Shown: positions 56,197 to 64,000 of the stretch, in pieces
How the letters are laid out: each line of letters opens with the position of its first letter
Position numbering within the stretch: the first letter of the stretch is position 1
Assembly (NCBI RefSeq): GCF_000092045.1
Contig: NC_007761.1
Coordinates: 4,317,609 to 4,381,608, forward strand
Reading direction: 5' to 3'
DNA from: Rhizobium etli CFN 42
Lineage (GTDB): Bacteria; Pseudomonadota; Alphaproteobacteria; Rhizobiales; Rhizobiaceae
Length of the DNA stretch: 64,000 bases
Made by a program: the position numbers and the translations under genes
The notes under the pieces: model-generated
What the model was told of the DNA's origin: nothing
Seen by the model: the letters and a program-made list of their open reading frames with translations, nothing else
Database searches by the model: none

Positions 56197-56991
56197 TTAC
56201 GCGGCCAATCTCTGGCGCTCACGCTGAATGACCTCTGAGGCCAGTTGCAGATAGGCCTGGCTACCCGCGCATTTCAGATCATAGAGAATAGCGGGCTTGC
56301 CGTAGGACGGCGCCTCCGACACCCGGACGTTGCGGGGGATCAACGTATGATAAACCTTTTCTCCGAGATGCGTCCGCACATCATTGACCACCTGCTGGGC
56401 CAAATTGTTGCGCGCATCGAACATCGTCAGGACGATGCCCTGAATATCCAGCCGCGGATTTACTGTCCGACGAACCTGACTGACGGTCTCGAGCAACTGG
56501 CTCAGCCCCTCCAGCGCAAAGAACTCGCATTGCAGCGGCACCAGCACCGAATGGGCGGCCGCCATGGCATTCATCGTCAGCAGATTGAAAGAAGGCGGGC
56601 AATCGAGAAGAATATAGGAGAATGCCATAGCCTCGGGGGAGGACAGTGCCTTCCGCAATTTAAACACCCGATCGCTCTGCTGCGAGATTTCCATCTCGAT
56701 GCCGAGCAAATCCATGGTCGAAGGGACAATGAATAGGTTGGGAACGGCTGTTTCCAGCGTCACGTCGCCGATCCCGCGATCACCGACCATCAGGTCATAG
56801 GAGGAGAGCTTGCGGTCGCGGCGATCAATACCGAGGCCGGTGCTGGCATTGCCCTGCGGATCCAGATCGACGATCAGGACGCGCTCGCCGATAGCGGCCA
56901 GCGCCGTTGCCAGATTGATGGCGGTGGTCGTCTTGCCAACGCCACCTTTCTGATTTGCTATGGTTATTATCCGATGTCGTTCGCCAGCCAT
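56197..56991 (-). CDS. parA: Chromosome partitioning ATPase ParA
   Basis: A 264-residue deviant Walker ATPase that pulls ParB-parS complexes. The Walker A is KGGVGKTTTAINLATALA with the signature lysine, followed by VDLDPQGNASTGLGID and the Walker B region ILLDCPPSFNLLTMNAM. It lacks the N-terminal HTH of plasmid RepA/ParA proteins, as expected of a chromosomal ParA. It is part of the rsmG-parA-parB origin-proximal cluster. Confidence 0.97.
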   Translation of the reverse strand: MAGERHRIITIANQKGGVGKTTTAINLATALAAIGERVLIVDLDPQGNASTGLGIDRRDRKLSSYDLMVGDRGIGDVTLETAVPNLFIVPSTMDLLGIEMEISQQSDRVFKLRKALSSPEAMAFSYILLDCPPSFNLLTMNAMAAAHSVLVPLQCEFFALEGLSQLLETVSQVRRTVNPRLDIQGIVLTMFDARNNLAQQVVNDVRTHLGEKVYHTLIPRNVRVSEAPSYGKPAILYDLKCAGSQAYLQLASEVIQRERQRLAA

Positions 56992-57010
56992 TGCTGCAAT
57001 ATCCGATCTG

Positions 57011-57634
57011 TTAAACCAAGCGCCGGAGATTCGATATTTCTAAAATCACGGATTCCTGCTCGACAGCGCTCTCATGTTCTATCAGATCGAATTCCCACCG
57101 GCCACGGGCTTCGGCGATTTCTCTCAGGTAATCCCGGCCTTTATGAAAGAACCCCCGACAATTTTCCTTCCCAAGCATCCAGGGGGCTGAATAGGCGATC
57201 AGCCCATCAAGATCGGCAAGGGCTCGCGCTGAAATCGCGTCGCAATCGCCGATCTCGGCAGAGGCGTCTTCGATTCGAATGGCATGGACACTCCCCCGTG
57301 CATTCGTCTCCCGCAGCGCCGTTCGCAAGAACGCTGCTTTTTTATGGTTGCTTTCGACAAGATGCACCCATCCCCCCTGCAGCTCTGCCAAGAAGATTGC
57401 GGTAATCACGCCGGGAAAACCGCCACCACTCCCGAGATCGACCCAGGTAACGGGCCGCGGGCAGATCTGGAAAATCTGACTGCTATCGGCGATATGGCGG
57501 TGCCACAGCGCATCGAGTGTCGATGGCGCCACCAAGTTGATCGTTTTGGCCCACTTTTGAAACAGCAACGCAAAATGTTGAAGTCGTCCCTGTGTTTCAC
57601 GTGAAACACGCAAGCCGTTCAATTCCATTCTCAA
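57011..57634 (-). CDS. rsmG: 16S rRNA m7G527 methyltransferase RsmG
   Basis: SAM-dependent methylation of G527 in 16S rRNA; loss gives low-level streptomycin resistance in other bacteria. The 207-residue protein has motif [20 protein letters not shown] and [14 protein letters not shown]. Its ATG at 57634 overlaps the mnmG stop as ATGA. Codons 9-14 (VSRET) contain the perfect parS palindrome. Confidence 0.95.
   Translation of the reverse strand: MRMELNGLRVSRETQGRLQHFALLFQKWAKTINLVAPSTLDALWHRHIADSSQIFQICPRPVTWVDLGSGGGFPGVITAIFLAELQGGWVHLVESNHKKAAFLRTALRETNARGSVHAIRIEDASAEIGDCDAISARALADLDGLIAYSAPWMLGKENCRGFFHKGRDYLREIAEARGRWEFDLIEHESAVEQESVILEISNLRRLV
57593..57608. other. parS site, perfect consensus
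   Basis: TGTTTCACGTGAAACA is an exact match to the bacterial parS consensus. It lies inside the 5' coding part of rsmG, about 600 bases from parA. Confidence 0.9.
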
Positions 57635-59529
57635 AGACTCTCAGATCTTGTGTCAGCGCTTTGGCGTTCGAATCCCTGCTGCCGACGCAAATGCACCAGC
57701 AACAGCGCAACGGCAGCGGGGGTCATGCCCTCGACAATCGCCGCTTGGGCAACGTTGAACGGGCGAGCAGCACTGAGCTTCGCCTTGAGTTCGTTCGAAA
57801 GCCCAGACAGCGCGTCATAGTTAAAATCGGCCGGTATCCGCCGCTCCTCGTCGCGTTGTTGATCGGCGATCGCCGCCGCCTGCCGATCGAGGTAGACCGA
57901 GTAGCCTGCCTCGATCTCCAACGCCTCCGCGACCTTTGGCCGGAGCCTACCCAGTTCCTCCGGCCAAACTTTTCGCAGCGCGGCGAAATCATAGGTCGGA
58001 TAGGACAAGAAATCGTAGGCCGACCGGCGCTGGCCATCGAGGTTGATGTTCAAGCCCGCACGCCGCGCCTCATTTGGCGTCACCGTCAGGGCCATTAGCT
58101 GAGCGCGGCCAGCGTCAATCTCGGCTTGATAGGCCGTGAATCGCTCGGCGCGCTCAGCGCCCACACATCCAAGCGCCATAGCCAGCGGTGTCAGCCGCAT
58201 ATCGGCGTTGTCGGCACGCAAAGTCAGGCGATACTCTGCACGCGACGTAAACATTCGATACGGCTCCGTAACGCCACGCGACGTCAGGTCGTCGATCATC
58301 ACGCCAATATAGGAGCTTGTACGACTGAAATGGAACGGTTCCGAATCGGAACTGAGTAGGGCGGCATTCAATCCGGCTGCCAGTCCCTGGGCCGCTGCCT
58401 CCTCATAACCGGTGGTGCCATTTATCTGGCCCGCGAGGAACAGACCCCTCAGTCGCTTGACCTCAAGCGATGGCGTAAGCTCTCTTGGATCGACATGGTC
58501 ATATTCGATGGCATAGCCCGGCTGCAGGATCCTGGCCGATTCGAGGCCTGGAATGGTTTTAATAAACGCGGCTTGAATTTCGGCCGGTAGCGACGTTGAA
58601 ATGCCGTTCGGATAAACCGTGTCATCATCCAGTCCCTCGGGCTCAAGAAAGACCTGATGTCCGTCGCGCTCTCCGAACTTCACCAGCTTGTCTTCGATGG
58701 ACGGACAGTAACGCGGCCCGACGCCTTCGATCTGCCCGGAATACATCGCTGAGTGCTTGATATTGTCGACAATGATACGATGTGTCGCCTCCGTGGTCCT
58801 GGTGACGCCGCATTCAACCTGCCGTGTGGTGATGGAATCGGTCATGAAGGAAAAGGGCACAAGCTCCTCATCCGCACCCTGTCGGCCGACGGATTGCCAG
58901 TCGATCGTCTTGCCATCCAGCCGGGCCGGCGTTCCGGTTTTCAACCGCCCCAGCCGCAGCCCCAACCGCGCCAAGGTGGCAGACAGGCCGATCGACGGCG
59001 CTTCGCCGACACGACCAGCGGGCGTCTTTTCAGAGCCGATATGGATAAGGCCGCGCAGGAAGGTGCCGGTTGTCAAGACCACAGCCGGCGCTTGCAGCCG
59101 TCGGCCGTCTTTCATGATGACGCCAGCGACCCGGCCATCGAGCACATCGAGATCGAATGCGTCGCCCTCGATAATATCCAGGCCTGGCGTCGCTTCGATT
59201 GCGGCGAGCATCGCCAGCCGGTACAGCTTTCGATCTGCCTGGGTCCGTGGGCCCCGCACGGCCGCGCCCTTTTTGCGGTTCAGCATTCTGAACTGGATGC
59301 CGGCAACATCGGCAACCCGGCCCATCAGGCCATCCATCGCGTCGATCTCACGAACCAGATGTCCCTTGCCGAGCCCGCCGATCGCCGGATTGCAAGACAT
59401 GACCCCAATCGTGTCTCGTCTGTGAGTAACAAGCGCAGTTTTCGCGCCGAGGCGAGCAGCCGCACTGGCCGCCTCGGTCCCTGCATGCCCACCGCCGATC
59501 ACGATCACATTATAGCCACTGTTGGTCAT
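57631..59529 (-). CDS. mnmG: tRNA uridine-34 carboxymethylaminomethyl enzyme MnmG (GidA)
   Basis: FAD-dependent partner of MnmE in the (c)mnm5 modification of wobble uridine 34. The 632-residue protein has the dinucleotide motif [19 protein letters not shown], the [23 protein letters not shown] block and [26 protein letters not shown] at 59529 has GGAG upstream. It overlaps rsmG downstream and lies 71 bases after mnmE, the classic order. Confidence 0.97.
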   Translation of the reverse strand: MTNSGYNVIVIGGGHAGTEAASAAARLGAKTALVTHRRDTIGVMSCNPAIGGLGKGHLVREIDAMDGLMGRVADVAGIQFRMLNRKKGAAVRGPRTQADRKLYRLAMLAAIEATPGLDIIEGDAFDLDVLDGRVAGVIMKDGRRLQAPAVVLTTGTFLRGLIHIGSEKTPAGRVGEAPSIGLSATLARLGLRLGRLKTGTPARLDGKTIDWQSVGRQGADEELVPFSFMTDSITTRQVECGVTRTTEATHRIIVDNIKHSAMYSGQIEGVGPRYCPSIEDKLVKFGERDGHQVFLEPEGLDDDTVYPNGISTSLPAEIQAAFIKTIPGLESARILQPGYAIEYDHVDPRELTPSLEVKRLRGLFLAGQINGTTGYEEAAAQGLAAGLNAALLSSDSEPFHFSRTSSYIGVMIDDLTSRGVTEPYRMFTSRAEYRLTLRADNADMRLTPLAMALGCVGAERAERFTAYQAEIDAGRAQLMALTVTPNEARRAGLNINLDGQRRSAYDFLSYPTYDFAALRKVWPEELGRLRPKVAEALEIEAGYSVYLDRQAAAIADQQRDEERRIPADFNYDALSGLSNELKAKLSAARPFNVAQAAIVEGMTPAAVALLLVHLRRQQGFERQSADTRSESL

Positions 59530-59586
59530 ATCAAAACTCCAAGACAGCAAAGCTTCACGTGAACCCCAGGGCGCACCGCCGGTAAA

Positions 59587-59602
59587 GGTTTCACGTGAAT
59601 CA
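59587..59602. other. parS-like site (two mismatches)
   Basis: GGTTTCACGTGAATCA lies in the mnmE-mnmG gap, overlapping the mnmE stop. A more degenerate TTCACGTGAA copy is 36 bases away (59551-59566, four mismatches). Confidence 0.55.
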
Positions 59603-60913
59603 CTTGCCGATGCAAAACTCCGAGAAGATCACGTCGAGCAGCTGTTCGACATCCACTCGCCCGGTAATTCTCCCAAGATATTCAGCCGCAAGCCGAAGCT
59701 GTTCGGTGCGCAGTTCAAGATCTGCGTCAATCTCCGAGATTGCCGCGTCGAGCGCTGCCAAACATTTCGTCAGCGAATCCTTATGCCGCTGCCGGCTGGG
59801 GATGGCCAAAGACAGGCCAGTGAAACGCTCGGCGACAATGCGCCCGATCAGCTGGCGCAACTCCGACAGACCGTCACCGGTCAGCGTCGAAATCTGCAGG
59901 TCATAGCGGCCGGAACCAGTCTCAACGAGATCCTTCTTCGTTCCGACAGTAACATGGGGCAAAGTCTGGTCCAAGTCGCCGGGTATCATCGGGTTGCTCA
60001 TGTCGACCAACAGCAGCGCAAGATCGGCATCACGAAGCGCAACACGTGCGCGCCGCACGCCCTCCATTTCCACCCGGTCGTCCGCCTGACGCAGACCGGC
60101 GGTGTCATAGAGTTTGACAAGATAGCCGTCAATATCGAGATCGACCTGCAGCACATCGCGCGTCGTTCCGGCAATGTCGGTGACGATTGCGACGTCACGC
60201 CGGGCCAGAGCGTTCAACAGGCTCGACTTCCCGGCGTTCGGAGCACCGGCGATCACCACTTTAAAGCCGTCCCGGATGATTTCGCCCGCCGAAGCCGATT
60301 TGAGATGAAGGCCGATATCGTCGCGAAGCCGCTTCATGTCGGTCCAGACCATATCCGAGACGGAGCCTGGAACGTCGTCTTCGTCGGGAAAATCAAGCTC
60401 CGCTTCGATCAAAGCCCGAGCCCGGATTAATCGTTTCGCCCACGAATCGTAAATAGCCGAGACACCACCGGCACTCTGCTCCACGGCGAGACGGCGCTGC
60501 ATCTCGGTTTCGGCGCTGATCAGATCGGCGAGCCCCTCGACCTCGACAAGATCAAGCTTGCCGTTTTCGAACGCTCGCCGCGAAAACTCGCCCTCATTGG
60601 CCATGCGAACACCTGGAATATCGCCAAGTTCGAAGAACAATGCCGCCAGCACGGCCTTACTGCCGTGGATCTGCAACTCGGCCACATCCTCGCCGGTGAA
60701 GGAATGCGGGCCAGGAAAAAACAGCACCAAGCCGTTGTCGATGGGTTCGTTGTTACGAGTCCGAATCGTTCTGTAGGAAGCCGATCGGTCAGCCGGCACC
60801 GATCCCGCCAGCCGGATCAATATATTTCGGGTCAGCGGACCGCTGATGCGGACGATCGAAACCCCTGAGGGCGGAGCACCGCTTGAAAGCGCATAGATGG
60901 TATCACTCAACAT
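59600..60913 (-). CDS. mnmE: tRNA modification GTPase MnmE (TrmE)
   Basis: GTPase that works with MnmG on tRNA uridine 34. The 437-residue protein has the N-terminal folate-binding domain, the G domain inserted in a helical domain with G1 [15 protein letters not shown]3 DTAGLRQ and G4 TKKDL, and the C-terminal CIGK motif with the catalytic cysteine. ATG at 60913 gives the usual length; an upstream in-frame extension to 60976 lies in the rho terminator and is unlikely. Confidence 0.97.
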
Positions 60914-60955
60914 GGCGATGCGTCCGGTTTCAGCTCGCGTCCGAATCGATTCCCT

Positions 60956-60995
60956 CAAACAAAAAGCTGGCGACATCGAGACGATGCGCGCCAGC
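60956..60995 (-). terminator. Terminator of rho
   Basis: On the minus strand GCTGGCG-N16-CGCCAGC is followed by TTTTTG. The inner part holds a second pairing, CATCG-TCT-CGATG, which makes an extended stem. It lies between rho and mnmE. Confidence 0.8.
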
Positions 60996-61021
60996 CCTCA
61001 CAAGCAGAATCCGGCTAAGGA

Positions 61022-62287
<1,266 letters not shown>

Positions 62288-62489
62288 GAAGTGACCAATA
62301 CTCTTTTCAATTTCGAAGGGGAAAGGCGATGTTGGGTCGTATTCGGTACTGCGAAAAGGGGGCTCGCAGACGACTGAAATCTACACACATGCCACGTAGA
62401 TGAGATGCGCGGAAAATAGCGAGTCGTTATCGCCGCCGCAAGGGGGCTGCTTAAAATGAAGCAAATTTAACCTGAGGAACGACTTCTCC

Positions 62490-63032
62490 TCAGAATGGCT
62501 TCACCACGACGAGGATCACGATCGCGATCATCAGCACTGTCGGCGCCTCGTTCATGAACCGCCAGTAGCGCGCAGAACGGCGATTTTCGTCCCGCTCGAA
62601 CGCGCGCACGGCGCTGCTGAAGAACATATGGATCGCGGTCAGCAGCACCACCAGCCCGATCTTTGCATGCAGCCAGCCGCCCTGGAACCCATAGACCGAC
62701 CAGGCGAGATAGAGACCGAAGATCCAGGTCAGCATCATCGCCGGCGTCATGATGATGCGAAGCAGCCGGCGCTCCATCACCTTGAAGGTTTCCGACTGCA
62801 CCGAGCCTGGTTCGGCGTCGGTATGATAGATGAACAACCGCGGCATATAGAACAATCCTGCCATCCAGGAGATGACCGCGATGATATGAAGCGCCTTGAT
62901 CCAGAGATAGAGATTGTCGGGATTCCAGGCGAAAAGCCCAACCGCCATCAGCGCCAAGAAGGCCAGGGCAAAATGCGCGCGGCGCCGGGCGTAAGCGCCG
63001 GCTCTGCGGTCCGTCTGCTTTTCCATCGTCAC
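62490..63032 (-). CDS. hemJ: Protoporphyrinogen IX oxidase HemJ
   Basis: Membrane protein that oxidises protoporphyrinogen IX to protoporphyrin IX in haem synthesis. The 180-residue protein has four or five spans and the conserved histidine in [22 protein letters not shown] and lysine in [13 protein letters not shown]. The start is GTG at 63032, overlapping the hemE stop as GTGA, or ATG at 63026. The overlap with hemE supports the assignment. Confidence 0.92.
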   Translation of the reverse strand: MTMEKQTDRRAGAYARRRAHFALAFLALMAVGLFAWNPDNLYLWIKALHIIAVISWMAGLFYMPRLFIYHTDAEPGSVQSETFKVMERRLLRIIMTPAMMLTWIFGLYLAWSVYGFQGGWLHAKIGLVVLLTAIHMFFSSAVRAFERDENRRSARYWRFMNEAPTVLMIAIVILVVVKPF

Positions 63033-64000
63033 GCCCGGGGCATCCGTGAGCCCCGTACGCGCTCAACCAGCATGCGCACGTGTTCGGGGTCGGCTTGCGG
63101 CGTGATGCCGTGGCCGAGATTGAAGATAAGCGGTCCATTGCCGAGATGATGCAGAATATCGTCGATACCTTCTTCAAGCGCCCGGCCGCCGGCGACGACG
63201 CGCATCGGATCGAGATTGCCCTGAACCGGACCATCCTTCTGAAGTTCCGCGGCAAAGGCCAAGGGGACGGACCAGTCGAGACCGATCGCATCCGCTCCAG
63301 TCTTCTGGCGATAGGTTTTCAACTGGTAGCCTGCACCCTTGGCGAAGGCGATGACGCGCGCCTGCGGACGCCGCGCCTTGATCGAGGCGATCATCCGGGC
63401 AACCGGCTTGACAGCGAAGGCGTCGAACTCTTTCTCGCCGAGAACACCCGCCCAGGAGTCGAAAATCTGCACGGCATCGGCGCCGGCATCGATCTGCGCC
63501 ACGAGATAATCGGCCGAAACATCGGCAAGCAGCATCAGCAGATGCTCGAAGGCGCGGGGATGTTCATAGGCGAAGAGCCGGGCAGGGGCCTGATCCGGGG
63601 TGCCATGGCCGGCGATCATGTAGGTCGCAACCGTCCAAGGCGCGCCGCAGAAACCGAGCAGAGCCGTCTCTTCAGGCAATTCGTGGCGCAACCGCCGCAC
63701 CGTTTCCAGAACCGGTCTGAGATAATCGACAACCTCGTCGCCGTTCAATCTGCCGATGCCCGCTTCATCGATCGGATCCATTTCCGGTCCGTGACCTTCA
63801 GTGAAACGAACATTCCGCTTCATCGCGTCGGGAATGACGAGAATGTCGGAAAACAGGATCGCTGCATCGAAGCCATAACGGCGGATCGGCTGCAATGTCA
63901 CTTCAACGGCGTGATCGGGCGTGTAGCAGAGATCGAGGAAGCTTCCGGCCTTTGCCCGGGTCTCCCTGTATTCCGGCAGATAGCGTCCTGCCTGTCTCAT
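63029..64000 (-). CDS. hemE: Uroporphyrinogen decarboxylase HemE (5' end outside window)
   Basis: Decarboxylates uroporphyrinogen III to coproporphyrinogen III. The visible 323 residues begin at the active-site loop [13 protein letters not shown], which in full proteins lies about 25 residues from the N-terminus, so the true start is beyond base 64000 even though an ATG happens to fall at the edge. The substrate aspartate region [13 protein letters not shown] and the C-terminal [16 protein letters not shown] are clear. In alphaproteobacteria hemE often borders oriC. Confidence 0.96.
   Translation of the reverse strand: MRQAGRYLPEYRETRAKAGSFLDLCYTPDHAVEVTLQPIRRYGFDAAILFSDILVIPDAMKRNVRFTEGHGPEMDPIDEAGIGRLNGDEVVDYLRPVLETVRRLRHELPEETALLGFCGAPWTVATYMIAGHGTPDQAPARLFAYEHPRAFEHLLMLLADVSADYLVAQIDAGADAVQIFDSWAGVLGEKEFDAFAVKPVARMIASIKARRPQARVIAFAKGAGYQLKTYRQKTGADAIGLDWSVPLAFAAELQKDGPVQGNLDPMRVVAGGRALEEGIDDILHHLGNGPLIFNLGHGITPQADPEHVRMLVERVRGSRMPRA

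Overview
This 64 kb window looks like part of the main chromosome of a Rhizobium (R. etli / R. leguminosarum type alphaproteobacterium). The basis is gene content and order: a 180-kDa-class NAD-glutamate dehydrogenase, TrcR (DUF1013), an SdhAF4/DUF1674 protein, an alphaproteobacterial SOS box (GTTC-N7-GTTC), high GC, and the block hemE-hemJ-rho-mnmE-mnmG-rsmG-parA-parB next to holA-lptE-leuS. In many alphaproteobacteria hemE lies beside the chromosome origin, so the right edge is probably very close to oriC (inference; oriC itself is not in the window). Four good parS-like palindromes agree with this. The species assignment rests on recall, not on a search. Almost everything is ordinary, densely packed core genome. 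I see no prophage, insertion sequence, CRISPR array, rRNA or tRNA.

Layout. 0-6.4 kb: ModE-like regulator, rsfS, rlmH, then an envelope and RNA-turnover run (EnvC-like M23 protein, ctpA, DUF610/YibQ-like, rppH). 6.4-7.2 kb: bfd-bfr iron storage. 7.3-13.2 kb: the SOS mutagenesis operon imuA-imuB-dnaE2 under a visible LexA site. 13.4-15.8 kb: small metalloprotease, a CoA-ester lyase coupled to a DUF1737 protein, a small membrane protein and a VOC protein. 15.9-19.9 kb: leuD, a Ser/Thr dehydratase, leuB with a structured leader, and a PAP2 phosphatase. 19.9-26.4 kb: an MHS-family transporter with an unusual large loop, a three-gene ABC operon with a His-rich permease loop, and an alkaline phosphatase behind a Pho box. 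26.7-32.1 kb: asd, a lytic transglycosylase, a diguanylate cyclase, a beta-carbonic anhydrase and a PdxY-type kinase. 32.3-38.5 kb: the giant glutamate dehydrogenase and a coupled MFS transporter. 38.5-45 kb: purH, heparinase-like protein, rsmB and htpX, all leftward, with sdhAF4 divergent. 45-50.2 kb: acs, trcR and a PrpE-like synthetase. 50.2-55.3 kb: YggS-like PLP protein, leuS-lptE-holA. 55.3-64 kb: parB, parA, rsmG, mnmG, mnmE, rho, hemJ and the 3' part of hemE.

The most interesting points are these. (1) The phoA / DUF3299-like / ABC ATPase / His-rich permease neighbourhood resembles the zinc-responsive PA4063-PA4066 cluster of Pseudomonas but lacks the DUF2796 gene. It sits behind two tandem terminator-like hairpins after a Pho-box-controlled phosphatase. 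(2) leuB has a leader with a 13-codon upstream ORF that ends just before a perfect 16-bp hairpin. (3) rsfS has a probable CTG start. (4) The MHS transporter carries a loop of about 185 residues. (5) A decayed flagellin-like C-terminus lies downstream of prpE. No wholly new system is evident.
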